The position numbers and the translations under genes are program-made. DNA of 64,000 nt. It comes from Trichobilharzia szidati (lineage: Eukaryota; Platyhelminthes; Trematoda; Strigeidida; Schistosomatidae). The stretch spans positions 26,422,804 through 26,486,803 of the forward strand of contig OX235277.1 of the NCBI GenBank assembly GCA_944472155.2. The letters run 5' to 3'. Shown piece by piece: positions 22,571 to 34,354 of this stretch; position 1 is the first letter of the stretch; each line of letters opens with the position of its first letter. Below the pieces are notes generated by a model. The model was not told the DNA's origin, searched no databases, and worked only from the letters and a program-made list of their open reading frames with translations.

Positions 22571-23013
22571 TGGTTTGAATTATTGTCAGTAAACCTGTCA
22601 AAATTAGAATGGTTAATCTTTTGTATTGTATTAAAAATGCCATAAATAAATTATAGTAGGGTCCTAGAAGAGGATCTAACTGAAAAGTAAATATCTCTTC
22701 GCTCAATTCTTTTGACTTTGAATGTGACTGGTCGTCTGCCTGCGTTTTCTTAGCCTCTAGAGTCCACCTATATTGATATTGATTGTTTTATAGACCTGAA
22801 AGTTGACCTTTCACCTATGTGATATTTCATCTCAATCGATGAGTCTTATCTATTTCAGTGTGTTTTTGGCTGAAGATTTACCTGAATACCAGGCTTCTAG
22901 AAATTCTGTGACGATTTTGGTGCCTCCGTTGTCTAGGATTTGTACATTATCCCAATGGAATCATTATGCGTGGATATCTGCATGCACTGATATGAGGTGA
23001 TGAATGCTAAGAT
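22571..23013. other. no recognised feature
   Basis: No coding or repeat signal apart from the target repeat beginning at 23014. Confidence 0.4.
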
Positions 23014-23027
23014 GAAGAAAGCATCCA

Positions 23028-23350
23028 TTGATATAAAAATAAAACTTGGGCACTGTGGTAGAGTGTAATTCCATTAGGGGTAAATTTTATTTTGATGGAG
23101 TCTCACAGTGTTATACAGTAATATTTACTGATGACGTTTCGATCACAATTTATTGCTCATAATCATATCAAGTTAATCACACGACTTCCTAAATTCATTT
23201 ATATATACCATGGAACTATATAAATGAATTTAGGAAGTCGTGTGATTAACTTGATATGATTATGAGCAATAAATTGTGCTCGAAACATCATCAGTAAATA
23301 TTACTGTGTAACACTGTGAGACTCTATCAAAATAAAATTTACCCATAATG
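23028..23350. mobile_element. palindromic PLE-B-end element with target duplication
   Basis: A nearly perfect inverted repeat centred near 23205 (arms about 23045-23198 and 23215-23350). Each arm is a PLE-B terminus: the CACTGTGGTAGAG end is present on the left only, and both arms carry ACTGATGA, TTATTGCTCATAATC and TCGTGTGATTAAC. There is no coding region. GAAGAAAGCATCCA (23014-23027) and GAAGAAAGCACCCA (23351-23364) flank it, so it inserted as a unit. Confidence 0.8.
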
Positions 23351-23364
23351 GAAGAAAGCACCCA

Positions 23365-23999
23365 CTTTGACAAGTATGTCTTTCACATTCATTGCTATTC
23401 ATCTAAAAGATGACGCTGGCTTTATCCTCTTTTGCTGTTGCGTCTTTTGATCTGCATAATAGCCTTAGAATTGATTCTTTGATTTATGGACGTCATTCAT
23501 TCCAAAAGGTTTCAGTAGTGTTGCAGAGGTCTCGGTGATGTTCTATAACCTTATATTTCTCTGGATATGTACCGAAAAAAAACAAATTATCAGAATTAGA
23601 TTTGGTTTCAACGGTGTTATAATCGGCAGGTATAAGTGTTGATGAGAGGGGTGTAGTAGACATCTTGAATTCCTTTAGAACATAGCAAAAATAGTCATTC
23701 AGACATCTATAAAACGCAAAATAATCGAGCAAAGAATATTCTTTTCGATAAATTCCTCTTCTGGCTCTACAATTATATGTATGCTTATATACATATAATA
23801 TTCTAGAATAGTAGTCAATAACAATATTAGTGTTTTTTTAAATAATATCGATTTGTAAAGTAAGATCACAATGGAATTACCACAGTTCATTAAAGATGCT
23901 TAAATTATAACGATAACAAAGATGTAGTAGCAAGTGGAACATCAACTAAAATTAAGGAAATTTCCACAACAAATTGAGGATCATTCGAACGTAGATAGG
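23365..23999. other. unassigned, with one weak coding candidate
   Basis: Minus-strand frame 23493-23732 (79 codons, compositionally protein-like: DYFAFYRCL, PADYNTVETKS) has no recognised domain, no clear splice sites and no neighbours. It could be a host exon or chance. Confidence 0.15.
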
Positions 24000-24190
24000 C
24001 AGAAGTTGGAATTCATGAGCTGGCCACTGGATAGGGCTTCAGTGGCGTAATGGTCTGCGAGCTCGCCTTTTAACCAGAATGTCCTATGTCCCAAACATGG
24101 CAGTGGTGCATGGTGATGAAGAGTCCCAAGGTAGGAAGAAACAGTTATCCAAGTCTCTCAACTGGTTTTCCAGTGGTTCTCTAACTGATA
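24000..24190 (+). repeat. HHR-SINE
   Basis: TTGGAATTCATGAG, then a tRNA-like head with a damaged B box, GATGAAGAGTCCC and GAAACAG around a decayed hammerhead, ending CTCTAACTGATA, where PLE-B sequence starts. Confidence 0.6.
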
Positions 24191-24396
24191 AAATTTTATT
24201 CTGATAAAATCACAGTGTTGAACAGTAATATTTACTGATGACCACGTTTCGAGCACAATTTATTACTGCTCATAATCATATCAAGGCACTATTCACACAA
24301 CTTTCTTGCTTCATTTATGTACATGAGTGAAAACTGATTAGACATTTGAATAAAATCAATATAAAATAAAGTACGACTTCCTAGAATGCCTAAAAT
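24191..24396 (-). repeat. PLE-B terminal fragment
   Basis: AAAATTTTATTCTGATAAAATC, ACTGATGACC, GCTCATAATCATATC, CACACAAC and the AT-rich subterminal zone seen at 26715-26930. No coding part. Confidence 0.65.
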
Positions 24397-26725
24397 ATCT
24401 ACTATATTTTGTCGATGGACCCTTGTTAGTAGTCAAGATGAAATTAAAAATAAGTTAATGAACTCAAGCAGTTGCGCTTGCTTAATTCTAGGGGGTCAAG
24501 ATAGGTTATTTCAAAAAAACGCCGTCTTTTGTGGTATCACTTGCATTTAATGGACAATTCGGTATTTGTGCATTGATACACTGAAATTCAAGTAGTGTTT
24601 TCTGGTCAACTTGAAAACAGTACTTGCTCTTCAAATGTTAGTTTGTAGAGATTTGCTTGATTTCAAATCTGATTACGAACTGACTGGCATCATTTGGAGA
24701 GCTTACGAAAACCTGCTGTTTTATTCTGGTTTCGGGCTCTTCAGCTGTAGGCGTGCATAACTTTGCCACTGGTTTAGCCCAGTTTACTGAAGGTGCTGAA
24801 TTATTTTTATTCGTTTACATTCCGATTGGAACATACGGCTTCAAGCTAGAGCCCTGAAGTTTCTTTCGCAGTGACTTTTAATTTTTAAGAGTTGGGGTTG
24901 GTAGACACACGTCCAACCTTCCTTCTTTGCCGGCCTTGCCACTGGCTTGACGAGTTATGGTAGTGAGTCGGCCGGGAATCAAACCCAGAACAATCTGAGT
25001 GGTTTATCGATCGTTCTACCGCTGCACTATCGGTGGTCTTGAATAGATTTCTTTTAATTTCGATTTCGAGTTTGAAGCACTATACTTTTTCCATAAACGA
25101 TGTTCACACGATGTGGATTACCTGAAGTTTTGATGGGAAACTATGACCGATGGGTTATGCTTACTGATGAGGTTTTAAGCACAATTTATTGCTCTTAATC
25201 ATATCAAGGTACTCACACCCAAAGCAAAATAAATAATTGTGAAACCAGTAATGATAACATAAAAAGAGAGAATATAAGGCATCTACTGTTATACCATATA
25301 AAGAGTAGGACATCTGAGACCCTACGTGGTAGGATTATTAATAAAGCAGGAATTAGGGTGGCATTCAAACCTACAAACTCACTCACGTAGAACAAGCTCT
25401 GTAGGCTAAAAGACCTTGTAGGTTGACCCAATTAAACAAAATAATATAATTTACAAAATACCTTGCAATGACTGTGAGTCAGGTCAACTAACCACATAGG
25501 TCAAACTAGTAGATCAAGAGTAGTGAGATTTTCAGAACATAAGAATTTAGCTAAGGTAAGAATGATTGATCCTACGAAGGTAAGTAATTTAGACAAAAAC
25601 TCAGCAACTGCACTTCACGCATTGACAAACCACCGCACAATAGGGTGGGAGAGGGTTAAAATTCTACGAAGTAGTATAGGCAGGTGGAGAGCGAGAGAGA
25701 TTGATTACTGAATCCTGTCTGGTTCATCGAGTCTACACACAACATGCACAATAGGAACAACTCATCACTTATACTGGAAATATGGAAAATACTACTACCA
25801 ACCAAGTCAAGCGATGAAAAATAATGGAATTAAATAGAGGAAGTTAGAAAGTTGTGTGAGTAATGTCGTGATATGATTATGAGCAACAAATTGTTCTGTT
25901 AACGTCATCAGTAATTATTACTGTATAAAACTGTGAGACTTTATCAAAACAAATTTTACCCCTAATGGAATTACACTCTACCATAGTGACCAAGTTTTAT
26001 TCTTATATCTATGACCGATGTGAAATAAAAAGTCGGTTGTGAGCAAAATCAGTCACTAATGTCCTAGTTAACTGAAGAACGGTGTTGCGTACCAAATCGA
26101 CAGGGTCAGTTAAATCCAACTTATATTTATTGAATGACAAAAATACCCACTTTGTAACCTGTCGGCTCTGTGTTTCGCAAATTCTGTGATAGTCGTGCAT
26201 TTGCACCTAGTAAAACGACTTCAAGTTACATAGGATCATATGTTTTGCTCAACTACAGCTACCAGTGGTCAAGTGGAACGAGAGATTTATTCAACCTTCT
26301 CCTAAAAAAGTGAATGAAACATGTACCGATTAATGTAGGTAAGCGTGAAAATGGTTGACAGTCCAACTGACAGACAGCAGTATTTGCTGACTTACAACGT
26401 GTTCCAGAAACAAAGACACATCAAGTTAAGCGACAACAACTCATGTCTTTTTCCGTTTTGTAACATTTCAGGTTTACATTTCATTGAGTTACACAAGAAT
26501 GAATTTTTAACCATTGTTAAAGTGTTAGCATCACTTCGCTTTTTATCTGCATTGTTCTACATGGTTACATTTTGTTTTGTTGATTTGTGGTTGTTAGTAG
26601 TCCGCATTTGATAAGTAGTACAAGCATATAGTCGTTTGTTTGTTTCCAGTTTCGTCTGGATGCTATTCTTTGAGTACTATAATACTTTCCATGTTGAATT
26701 CATAACTATGGCTGTCTACTCCATT
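24397..26725. repeat. segmental duplication, copy 2 (interrupted)
   Basis: 24397-25152 plus 26009-26725 match 766-2235. The interruption is exactly the PLE-B insertion at 25153-26008. It contains the paralogous SINE fragments and the tSINE-L at 24815-25045. Confidence 0.8.
25153..26008 (+). mobile_element. PLE-B insertion with empty-site proof
   Basis: CTATGACCGATG flanks it (25141-25152 and 26009-26020), and the single-copy site is at 1548-1559. Plus-strand coding: TSETLRG, NKAGIRVAFKPTNSL, then a GIY-YIG domain (25523-25711: RFSEHKNLAKV, then TIGWERVKILR and RWRAREIDY). 5'-truncated, no RT. Inverted ends are visible near 25163 and 25860-25910. Confidence 0.85.
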
Positions 26726-27715
26726 ATGGATAAGATTTTATTTTAATAAATCACACAGTGTTGTACCTTAATATTTACTGATGACCACGTCTCGAGCACA
26801 AACTATTATTGTTCATAATCATATCAAGGCAGTACTCACACAACTTCCTTCCTTCATTTATATAAATGAGTGGAATTGATGATTAGACATTTGAATAAAA
26901 ATCAGTATAGGATAAAGTACATTCAGAAATAATAATATGAGTGTTATCAATCAAATACAATCAGATGGGAAATAAGACGAGTGTTTTTATAGTCAAAATA
27001 AGTAACTTGTTAGAATGTTATGATGTATGTGAATTGAAATAGAATTTTGAGATTATTTATTATCCTCCTCTGATTTCACTGACTGGTGGTAATAATATCT
27101 GCGTTGAGTTATTTCTGTTCCACGTATCGTGTTGGGTGTAGACTCGATGAACCAGACAGGATTCAGTAATCAATCTCTCTCGCTCTCCACCTGCCTATAC
27201 TACTTCGTAGAATTTTAACCCTCTCCCACCCTATTGTGCGGTGGTTTGTCAATGCGTGAAGTGCAGTTGCTGAGTTTTTGTCTAAATTACTTACCTTCGT
27301 AGGATCAATCATTCTTACCTTAGCTAAATTCTTATGTTCTGAAAATCTCACTACTCTTGATCTACTAGTTTGACCTATGTGGTTAGTTGACCTGACTAAC
27401 AGTCATTGCAAGGTATTTTGTAAATTATATTATTTTGTTTAATTGGGTCAACCTACAAGGTCTTTTAGCCTACAGAGCTTGTTCTACGTGAGTGAGTTTG
27501 TAGGTTTGAATGCCACCCTAATTCCTGCTTTATTAATAATCCTACCACGTAGGGTCTCAGATGTCCTACTCTTTATATAGTACCTTTATATGATTATGAG
27601 CAATAAATTGTGCTCGAAACGTGGTCATCAGTAAATATTATTGAGCGACACTGTGTGATTTTATCAAAATAAAATTTTTATACTCTACCACAGTGCCCAA
27701 GTTTTATCCCTATTT
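26715..27715 (-). mobile_element. PLE-B, nearly identical inverted copy
   Basis: The minus strand encodes the same 62-codon GIY-YIG frame as 25523-25711, residue for residue (27163-27351), and the same upstream segment to about 27585. Terminal inverted repeats with ATTATGAGC hairpins lie near 26775-26830 and 27590-27650. The right end is the ACCACAGTGCCCAAG block. Confidence 0.8.
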
Positions 27716-27800
27716 CTCTTACCGATATCAATTCATGATGAAATCTTGTAGCCAATGAAATTCCTGCAAACCATCACTTGGAAACCTAGATTTTGCTAGG
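27716..27800 (+). repeat. HHR-SINE 3' end fragment
   Basis: CCGATATCAATTCATGATG, AAATC and CCTGCAAACCATCACTTGGAA, directly after the PLE-B end. Confidence 0.6.
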
Positions 27801-28640
27801 TATTTGTGGTCTGGAAGTCTCAGTGACGCCGCTGTACTAATCTCACCCAAATGTTTTACCTGAGAGTCGTTGAAAAGTATTAGATAAAATGAATTATTTT
27901 GTTTAGTGGGCTCTACGGGATTCTTTAATTGACACAGTTAGTTTCTAAGTGGGTTAGTGGATTTGAATGTCACTTTTATTCCTGACTGCATTGTCAGGAA
28001 GCACTACTGATGATTCCAATTCCTTATCGTTGGTGTTGTCATTAACCTGTGCATGTTTGACATGCACGTCTACATTATTATTATTGTCATCACTATCAAC
28101 ACCATTATTATTAATTTTATTTTTACATTTTCCTACATACATCCAGATTAATTTACTAGGGTAATGGTTAAGTTTCAAAGCTTCTCTTATATGTCTTACT
28201 TTCTGTCTTAGATTTTCCTTGGTACTACTTAGTTTTTATGCCCAGTGACTCAAACATTTCACCAATCCTATTTCCACTGAAATAGGGGTGGAATGATCCG
28301 AAATTCAAATATCGGTTGGAATGTGTGGGTTTCCCGTGAAAAATAGTGTTTAACTTCCCATTTTCCTAGCGCTTCTTGACTTTCCAATTCGTAAGTGAAT
28401 TGAATTGACACTACCTTCGAGTTGATATGTTCGAAAAATCTATTTGTATTTTGTCTCATCTAAATACCTCCACAGTAATTTAAACGTGAAGCCAAACGTC
28501 TTAACCATTTAGTTTTCCCACCTATCCATCAATATATCTGGTAGCATAGAGCATATTGGTGACCCCATTGCATGGATCCCAAATACATAGGGCTGATGTG
28601 AAGCCAAAAACTATAATATATGACATCATTACGTTATTCT
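27801..28640 (-). pseudogene. PLE-B2 RT and C-terminal fragment
   Basis: Minus strand: IHAMGSPICSM (RT motif B region, near 28590), FFEHINSKVVSIQFT (28268-28459), a frameshift to FGSFHP, then KLNHYPSKL and a D/N-rich linker with DDNNNN, then an LPDNAVRNK region and eroded start of the GIY-YIG part near 27860. Many frame breaks. Confidence 0.7.
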
Positions 28641-28879
28641 GCTCAAACCCCTGTTTTTGCTTTATTCTGAATTATATAGACGAATATGTATATATATATA
28701 CGCATTTCGAATAACATCTAGTATCACGGATAGACACATTTTACCTCTGATCCACTTGCTACCACGATCTGAAGTGATGACCACATTTGTGTTGTAGTGA
28801 GCACTTTGAAAATCATACACCCATGTTTGTTTCAAATAGCGAAAAACTGATAATGGCAGATTGAGCAGGTATAATACGT

Positions 28880-29075
28880 AGATGTGTGCACAAAACTGTC
28901 TACTGAATTCAGCTTGCCTTGTAACCAGAAGGTCCTGGGTTCGAAATGTGATGTTGGGTGTGTACTGATGAAGAGTCCCAGACTATGACGAAATAGTCCC
29001 TGTTGGTTTTCCAATGGTTCTCTAACCAATTTCAGCTCATGATGAAATCGTGTAACCAATCAGCCTGCCATAACC
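28880..29075 (+). repeat. HHR-SINE
   Basis: CTTGCCTTGTAACCAGAAGG head, GGGTTCGAAA B box, GTACTGATGAAGAGTCCC then GACGAAATAG: the core reads ATGAAGA and GAAA. Ends GCTCATGATGAAATCG. Confidence 0.6.
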
Positions 29076-30155
29076 TTGACTGAGAAGTGATTTCGAAACG
29101 GGTTGAACACTACAGAAATTCTCCAAACAGTCTCATTTAACAGCTATATGACATTGTCATGATGTCAAGTGTTCCACAGGGGAAAATACAACCAAGTCTT
29201 TGAAATGACGACGGGAGTAATGCAAGGCTGGCAACGTCCATTGATAGTATTCTTAATTGTGATGGAATCGAATATGCGGCAGACTGTGACCACCGAGAAA
29301 ACACGAATACATTGGACTAATAAGAAGACTATAGAAGATGTGAACTTCGCGGACTTTTTATGTCTGATTTCACAAAAAACTGGAAGATTCACTGACGAAA
29401 CCGTCAAGTTATCAAAAGAGGCAAGAGGCAAAGAGGGGATTTCAAATGAACATAGAGAAGACACAGTTGACTAAAAACACCTGACCATCAACAACTAGTA
29501 CCAATTATTATCAACAGGAGAGGTTTCAAGGAAGTTATTTCTTTTACTGATCTAATTAGCATTGTCTCAACTACAGACAGGTGACACGGATGAGGATGTC
29601 AAAAGGCAGTCAGAATCAGAAAAACAAGACAAGAGTTCACTGATTTGTTATCATCGTGAAGGTCTACATCGCCCACTACCATGAATAATTGCATTCATGT
29701 CAAGTCGCTGCTTCTATTAAGCTCAGATACTTGGTGCTTGTGTTGCTGACCTTCATCGACAGCTGCTCAATACTAAAGGTCAATTAGCTAATCAGAAATG
29801 GTAAGCAACATAAGACTTTGGTAGGCAACGGACCACCAAATAATCTGTCACTCAACAAATATGTGGCAAAAAACAGAAATGGATAGGACATACACTGGGA
29901 GAACCATCGAGAGACATAAAGCGGCAAGTGGACGCTAGAGTGGAACCCAAATAGGAAATAACTAGATAGAGGTGACTCTGAGGGTGACATGGAAAAGAAT
30001 GTGCGAGAAGGAAGTTGAAGATTATGGAAGCAGCTCAGAAAAACTGCCGAGGATAGAGAGGAATGGACGTGTGTTACTGAAGACCTGTGTTCTACTAGGA
30101 ACCCAAGGCCTAAACAATATGAATAACATTTTGTAGGGATTGAAATAATAAAATA
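29076..30155 (+). pseudogene. RTE LINE, RT and 3' part, broken
   Basis: 29169-29474 encodes the RT palm (TTGVMQGW, FLIVMESNMRQT, then ADFLCLIS where FADD is expected, so a catalytic Asp is lost), followed by a frameshifted TGDTDEDVK region, CGKKQKWIG-like sequence near 29870 and the tail with TTCTACTAGGAACCC near 30090. Confidence 0.75.
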
Positions 30156-30193
30156 AACGGGAAGTCCAGGTAACAAATAAATTATAATTAGAA

Positions 30194-30445
30194 GTTAATT
30201 GGTGGATGGTGACTAGCAGTGGAATGCAGGACGCGCATTTCGTCCTATTTGGGACTCGTCATCTGGATATCCCAAATAGGACGAAATGTACATACTGGAT
30301 TCCACTGCTAGTCACGATCCACCAATTAACTCCTAATCTCATGCCAAGGCGTCGTCGAAGCATCTGCGCAAGAAGCCGACACGTCAACCTGAGACCGAGC
30401 ATCGGTCTTATCAAACGACGGGAAAATCTAAAATTGAATTAAATA
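30194..30445. repeat. Sm-alpha-type SINE with hammerhead palindrome
   Basis: Arms 30194-30254 and 30270-30330 are inverted copies of the hammerhead block. The minus arm reads ATGACGA (30256-30262; C3 is A), a GTCC/GGAC stem II with a CAAATA loop, GAAA (30238-30241), a CGCG-type stem III and UC. The plus arm lost CUGANGA but keeps GACGAAAT. 30331-30445 is the Sm-alpha flank shared with 57340-57431. Confidence 0.75.
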
Positions 30446-32120
30446 ATTACAATTAATGTTACTAACAAAAGTGTGCTCTCCTTTAACATAGAATAACTTT
30501 TCACCAATGTCCCACTTATACGAACTATCTGCTTCAAATGTAAATATGATAAATGAAAACCAGTTCGACATTGGAATACCAACAATATATTGAAGAAAAC
30601 TGCTGCTGAAATGAACTCTCACTGTACGATTTACTTAAATGACACCATCTACAGATAAAAGGACGATACTGCAATGGGATCTCCATTGGATCCATTACTG
30701 GTAGACGTATGCTAGCCTTGAGAATGGTCCAATAATGTCATCCCTTGGTGATCTAAAACTGTATAAACGGCACGAATATTTTTTTTCGTTATTTGCAACA
30801 ATAGCTACGACTCAAATCAATGGCTACAAATACTTAACAACTGCCATCCAACAATAAAATTCACTGTAGAAATGAAAAACGAAACCTAAATTCCCTTTCT
30901 CGATGTGAAATTAACGCGATGAGCCAACGAAACCTTCAAAACGTTAGTCCATAGAAAACCAACATGGAACAGTAAACTGACAAGTTCCTACAGTTTGGTG
31001 ACTGTTGGAAGAAAACAAAATCTAATTAAATCCCTTGCCACTCGGATCTGACGCATCTGCAGTCCTGATGCCCTGGAAGCAGAACTGGATCTTCTGAAAG
31101 AAACCTTCATCCACAGATTCTCGACAAGAATATCAGACCAAACATTCAGTGGAACGAAACATCACTTTTTTCAAGAGATACTTACATGAACAAAATTTCA
31201 AGGTAAACTTAGTCTGCAATATCCTTATGAGAAGAATTTCAGCATCATTGAGGACATTCTTCACAGCTGAAGTAATGTCCTCTAGTCGTCTATGGACCTG
31301 TAGAAACCTTAAGGACAAGATCTCTCATCTGAACACTTCTATCTGCATATATCAGTCCACCTGTTGCTGTGGAGACCAAAAGGATTCGAGAACACTACCT
31401 CGCATGGCTACATAAAAGTGTTATTGTGTGTATAAAGAGTGCAATAATCGAACATCTCGTCAACACTGGTCATTCCATTTCAACAAACGTCTCCTTCAAA
31501 GTAATCTACAAAGTGAAGAATAACCTACTAGAGGCAATACTCTTTCATCTCCTTTGTATTGCCAAGGCCTCATCCATTCAGTTGGAGAAACCAGGGTTAT
31601 GTATACAAAATAAAATCATTCAACCACTTCTACTATCATTGTAAACTTGACTTCATGATGTGATTGTGTGCCTGCTTTTCTATCTCCTTATAACTTGTAT
31701 TTCTTCACAACTGCCACGTAATTCCGTATTTTCCTTCGTTTCTATGTACATCCTAATCAAAATGCAATAAGTTTTTCATCTTATTACGCAACCACAATAC
31801 AATAATTCAACTTCTTTTATGCACTGACAAGCATTAATAACTATTTTTTGACAACTTATCACCAATACCCTCTCAACAATCTTCATCCCTCCCTGTAGCT
31901 ACAATTTGGTTATTCATCACATGTTCTGAAGTGTTTTGATGACGCAAAAACGGTAACTCTAACTAATGTTTGATGCTTTTCTGACAAAGCTAATGTACAC
32001 ACACACATACAAAACAGAATAATTATAAATAATTGCGATTGTGCAACTAAGTGTGAATGAATTTGCCGCCGAAAAGAGACTCTTCGTTAAACTGTTTGTT
32101 TTGTTTTTCATTGATGTCTG
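30446..32120 (+). pseudogene. PLE-A, RT to GIY-YIG, with 3' UTR
   Basis: In broken frames: LFTNVPL (RT motif A region, near 30500), DTAMGSPLDPLL (motif B, near 30668), a lost YVDD, IKFTVEMKNE, VGRKQNLIKSLATRI, CSPDALEAEL, then the GIY-YIG region (YQSTCCCGD near 31350) and SAIIEHLVNTGHSI to the stop near 31642. The 3' UTR ends with the PLE-A motif (CCGAAAAGAGACTCTTCG) near 32070-32095. It covers more of the RT than any other PLE-A here. Confidence 0.8.
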
Positions 32121-32339
32121 GATGGGGATTATTCCTGAAATTCACTGAAATAATGATCTATCTGAGAAGAATGATTGGTCACAGTGGCATTGAGAGGGAC
32201 ACGATTTAAGTGCCCTAGCTTTGAATAGGCTTGAATATTTGCATCAGTGATACACCTGAATAGCCAAGATGATCTTGATCTATTAGCGAACTGATTGAAC
32301 TTTTCAAAGATTCTTCAAATGAAAGTGACCTTCTTAATT

Positions 32340-33700
32340 TCATTGGGTGTTACCGAACCAGAAATATTCTCCCGTTTCCCAGAGATATCCAGCTTGGATA
32401 ATGTTCACGAATGCATTTGATGAGCGGACGCATATAACGGCCACTGTATTCAGCTCTATGGAAGCCAATGAAAAAGAGAAGACGAAACCTATGATTCGTG
32501 TGAACATGAAGGATAAGCTACCACTGCTGGCCCCATAAATGCGTATCTACCAATTCACCTGCTGGTGTGGAGCGCGGTATATCGGCCATACCCAGCATTC
32601 ACTTTTCAAACGTATCACCGAACACTTACCAGCATGGTTTTACAAAGGAGAAAAACGATATCCTCGCAGCTCTGTCTTAGGACGTCTGATAGACTCCGGA
32701 CACCAATCTACACCCCAAACAATCTTCAAAGTCTTCTACAGAATACGAAGTAGTCTTCCTAAAAGTGTACGAATAAAACTTCTTCAAACTGCAGAAGCAA
32801 TGGCGATTCACTTGCTAAGTCCTTAACTCTGCATACAGAAGAAGTTCGTTCAATCACTACACTTGCAATGGACTTAATCTATCTTTATACCTGACAGGTA
32901 AATTCTACTTGTTTTCTCTTCTGTCACTTCATTAGTATTATTTTATCTTTTCAATTGTAATATTTTACATTTTCAGCCTTCCTGTTCCCTACCCCCACCC
33001 GATTTAATTTCTACACCTCATTACCACTGTTACTGACTTGACCAACGCTCAATTTCTAGTCATTTATGTTACGTCATCCAACTTATTTACTCACTTTCAG
33101 TCCTAATTTAAATGGCATTATTCTCTACCTCACCTCTACTTAGTCTCTACCTCTCTACCTGTAATTACCTCTGTTGCTATTCTGATCGAAGTTGAAGCAT
33201 TTTAGTCAGTTAAATCACGTCATCTAACTTACTAGTGAGTCGGTGGCACAGTGCTTAAGACGCTCGCCGACCATGCACATGGTCCGGGGTTCGATCCCCG
33301 ACCGACGCACTCCTTTACCTCGTCAAACCAGTAATAAAATGCCAGTGAAGGGGAAAGGTTGGGCATGAGACTAGCAACCTTATCCTGTAAAAGTAAACAC
33401 TGCTACAGAAACTTCAGGCCTCTAGCTTGAAGCCCTATGTTCCACTGGGAACGTGAAGGAAACAAAAAAATCTAACTTACTTATTCAATCTTATTATAGT
33501 TGCTGTCTAATTAACCTTGTTTCTATATTAGATCATTCTTGTATTACCTGACTAATTATCTAAACTTGACAAACCTCATGTACACACACAAATAATTGTA
33601 TATGAATGCGATTGTACAGCTATGTGAATGAATTTGCCGTCGAAAAGAGTCTCTTCGTTGAACGTCTTCTCTTTTTCATATGACTCAATGGGGATTTTTA
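32340..33700 (+). pseudogene. PLE-A C-terminus and long 3' UTR, split by a SINE
   Basis: 32539-32826 encodes an intact GIY-YIG core (MRIYQFTCWCGARYIGH, then ITEHLPAW); a stop precedes the terminal FVQSLHLQW block. The UTR runs to 33221, is interrupted by a tSINE-L (33234-33469), and resumes at 33482 to the end motif near 33640-33660. Confidence 0.8.
33234..33469 (+). repeat. tSINE-L with perfect target duplication
   Basis: ATCTAACTTACT flanks it at 33222-33233 and 33470-33481. Head: GTGGCACAGTGCTTAAG (A box) and GGTTCGATCCCCG (B box), with GTCGGT/ACCGAC acceptor-like pairing. Body: GAGACTAGCAACC, CTGCTACAGAAACTTCAG. Tail: TTGAAGCCCTATGTTCC plus CTGGGAAC, then A-rich. This is the best-preserved SINE in the window. 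Confidence 0.85.
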
Positions 33701-34082
33701 AGCTACTTAAAGAAGCCAATGAATTGAAATATACAAGTTGATGTGGCTCAATAAGACACAGATATAAGATGACTGTATTTTATCTATCAGAGAAGTGAAG
33801 CTTTGCAATGCATAGCAAGAATTCACACTATTCAACACGGAGCATTCACTAAATTAATCAGAAGCATTGTTGGCATGGCTACATATAAATTTGATATGCA
33901 GTAGGAATCATGAAATGCTTAGAATATCCAGTTGTCAGTGTGTTTAACATTTCAATACGTCGCATAGTCACTGTTCACTAATCCGTAAACTGAATTTTAA
34001 CATTGGTGGATAACATTAAATATATAAATATTGATTTAGCTCCTGAGGCTTGTCATTAAAACTTTACTGCTTCTAATTTAGG
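33701..34082. other. no recognised feature
   Basis: AT-rich; nothing recognised. Confidence 0.5.
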
Positions 34083-34083
34083 G

Positions 34084-34108
<25 letters not shown>
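34083..34108. repeat. (TA)n(GA)n microsatellite
   Basis: Pure TA run passing into GA run. Confidence 0.9.
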
Positions 34109-34109
<1 letters not shown>

Positions 34110-34117
<8 letters not shown>

Positions 34118-34300
34118 TAAACCGAAGTGGTTAGTGGTGATTTCGCTGACTGCGACACATGGTAGCGATGGTTTGAACCATTAGAGCGACATCATTTCCT
34201 TTCGAGCTGCAGATATACCTTGTTAACGAGTGCCACCAGGCACGAGACCACGTTTCAGAGATTACTGCGTATGCCTCCGACCGCCTAATATCAATTCATC
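34110..34300 (+). repeat. tSINE-C
   Basis: GTGGTTAGTGGTGATTTCGCTGAC head, GGTTTGAACC B box near 34170, TTTCGAGCTGCAGATATACC body, end near CCTCCGACCGCC. Confidence 0.55.
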
Positions 34301-34354
34301 AGAATGCACGGTAATGACAAATTGCCTAGCTTGGTGCTCGCTCACATTACAAAG

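Noticed and set aside
29784..30176. 130-codon minus-strand frame with apparent signal-like start
   Set aside because: Antisense of the RTE 3' region, the same antisense frame appearing at 34304-34600 and 59621-60016.
33234..33306. Possible functional tRNA gene
   Set aside because: Good A and B boxes, but T-loop geometry is off (6-nt loop) and it is the head of a SINE with tail and target duplication.
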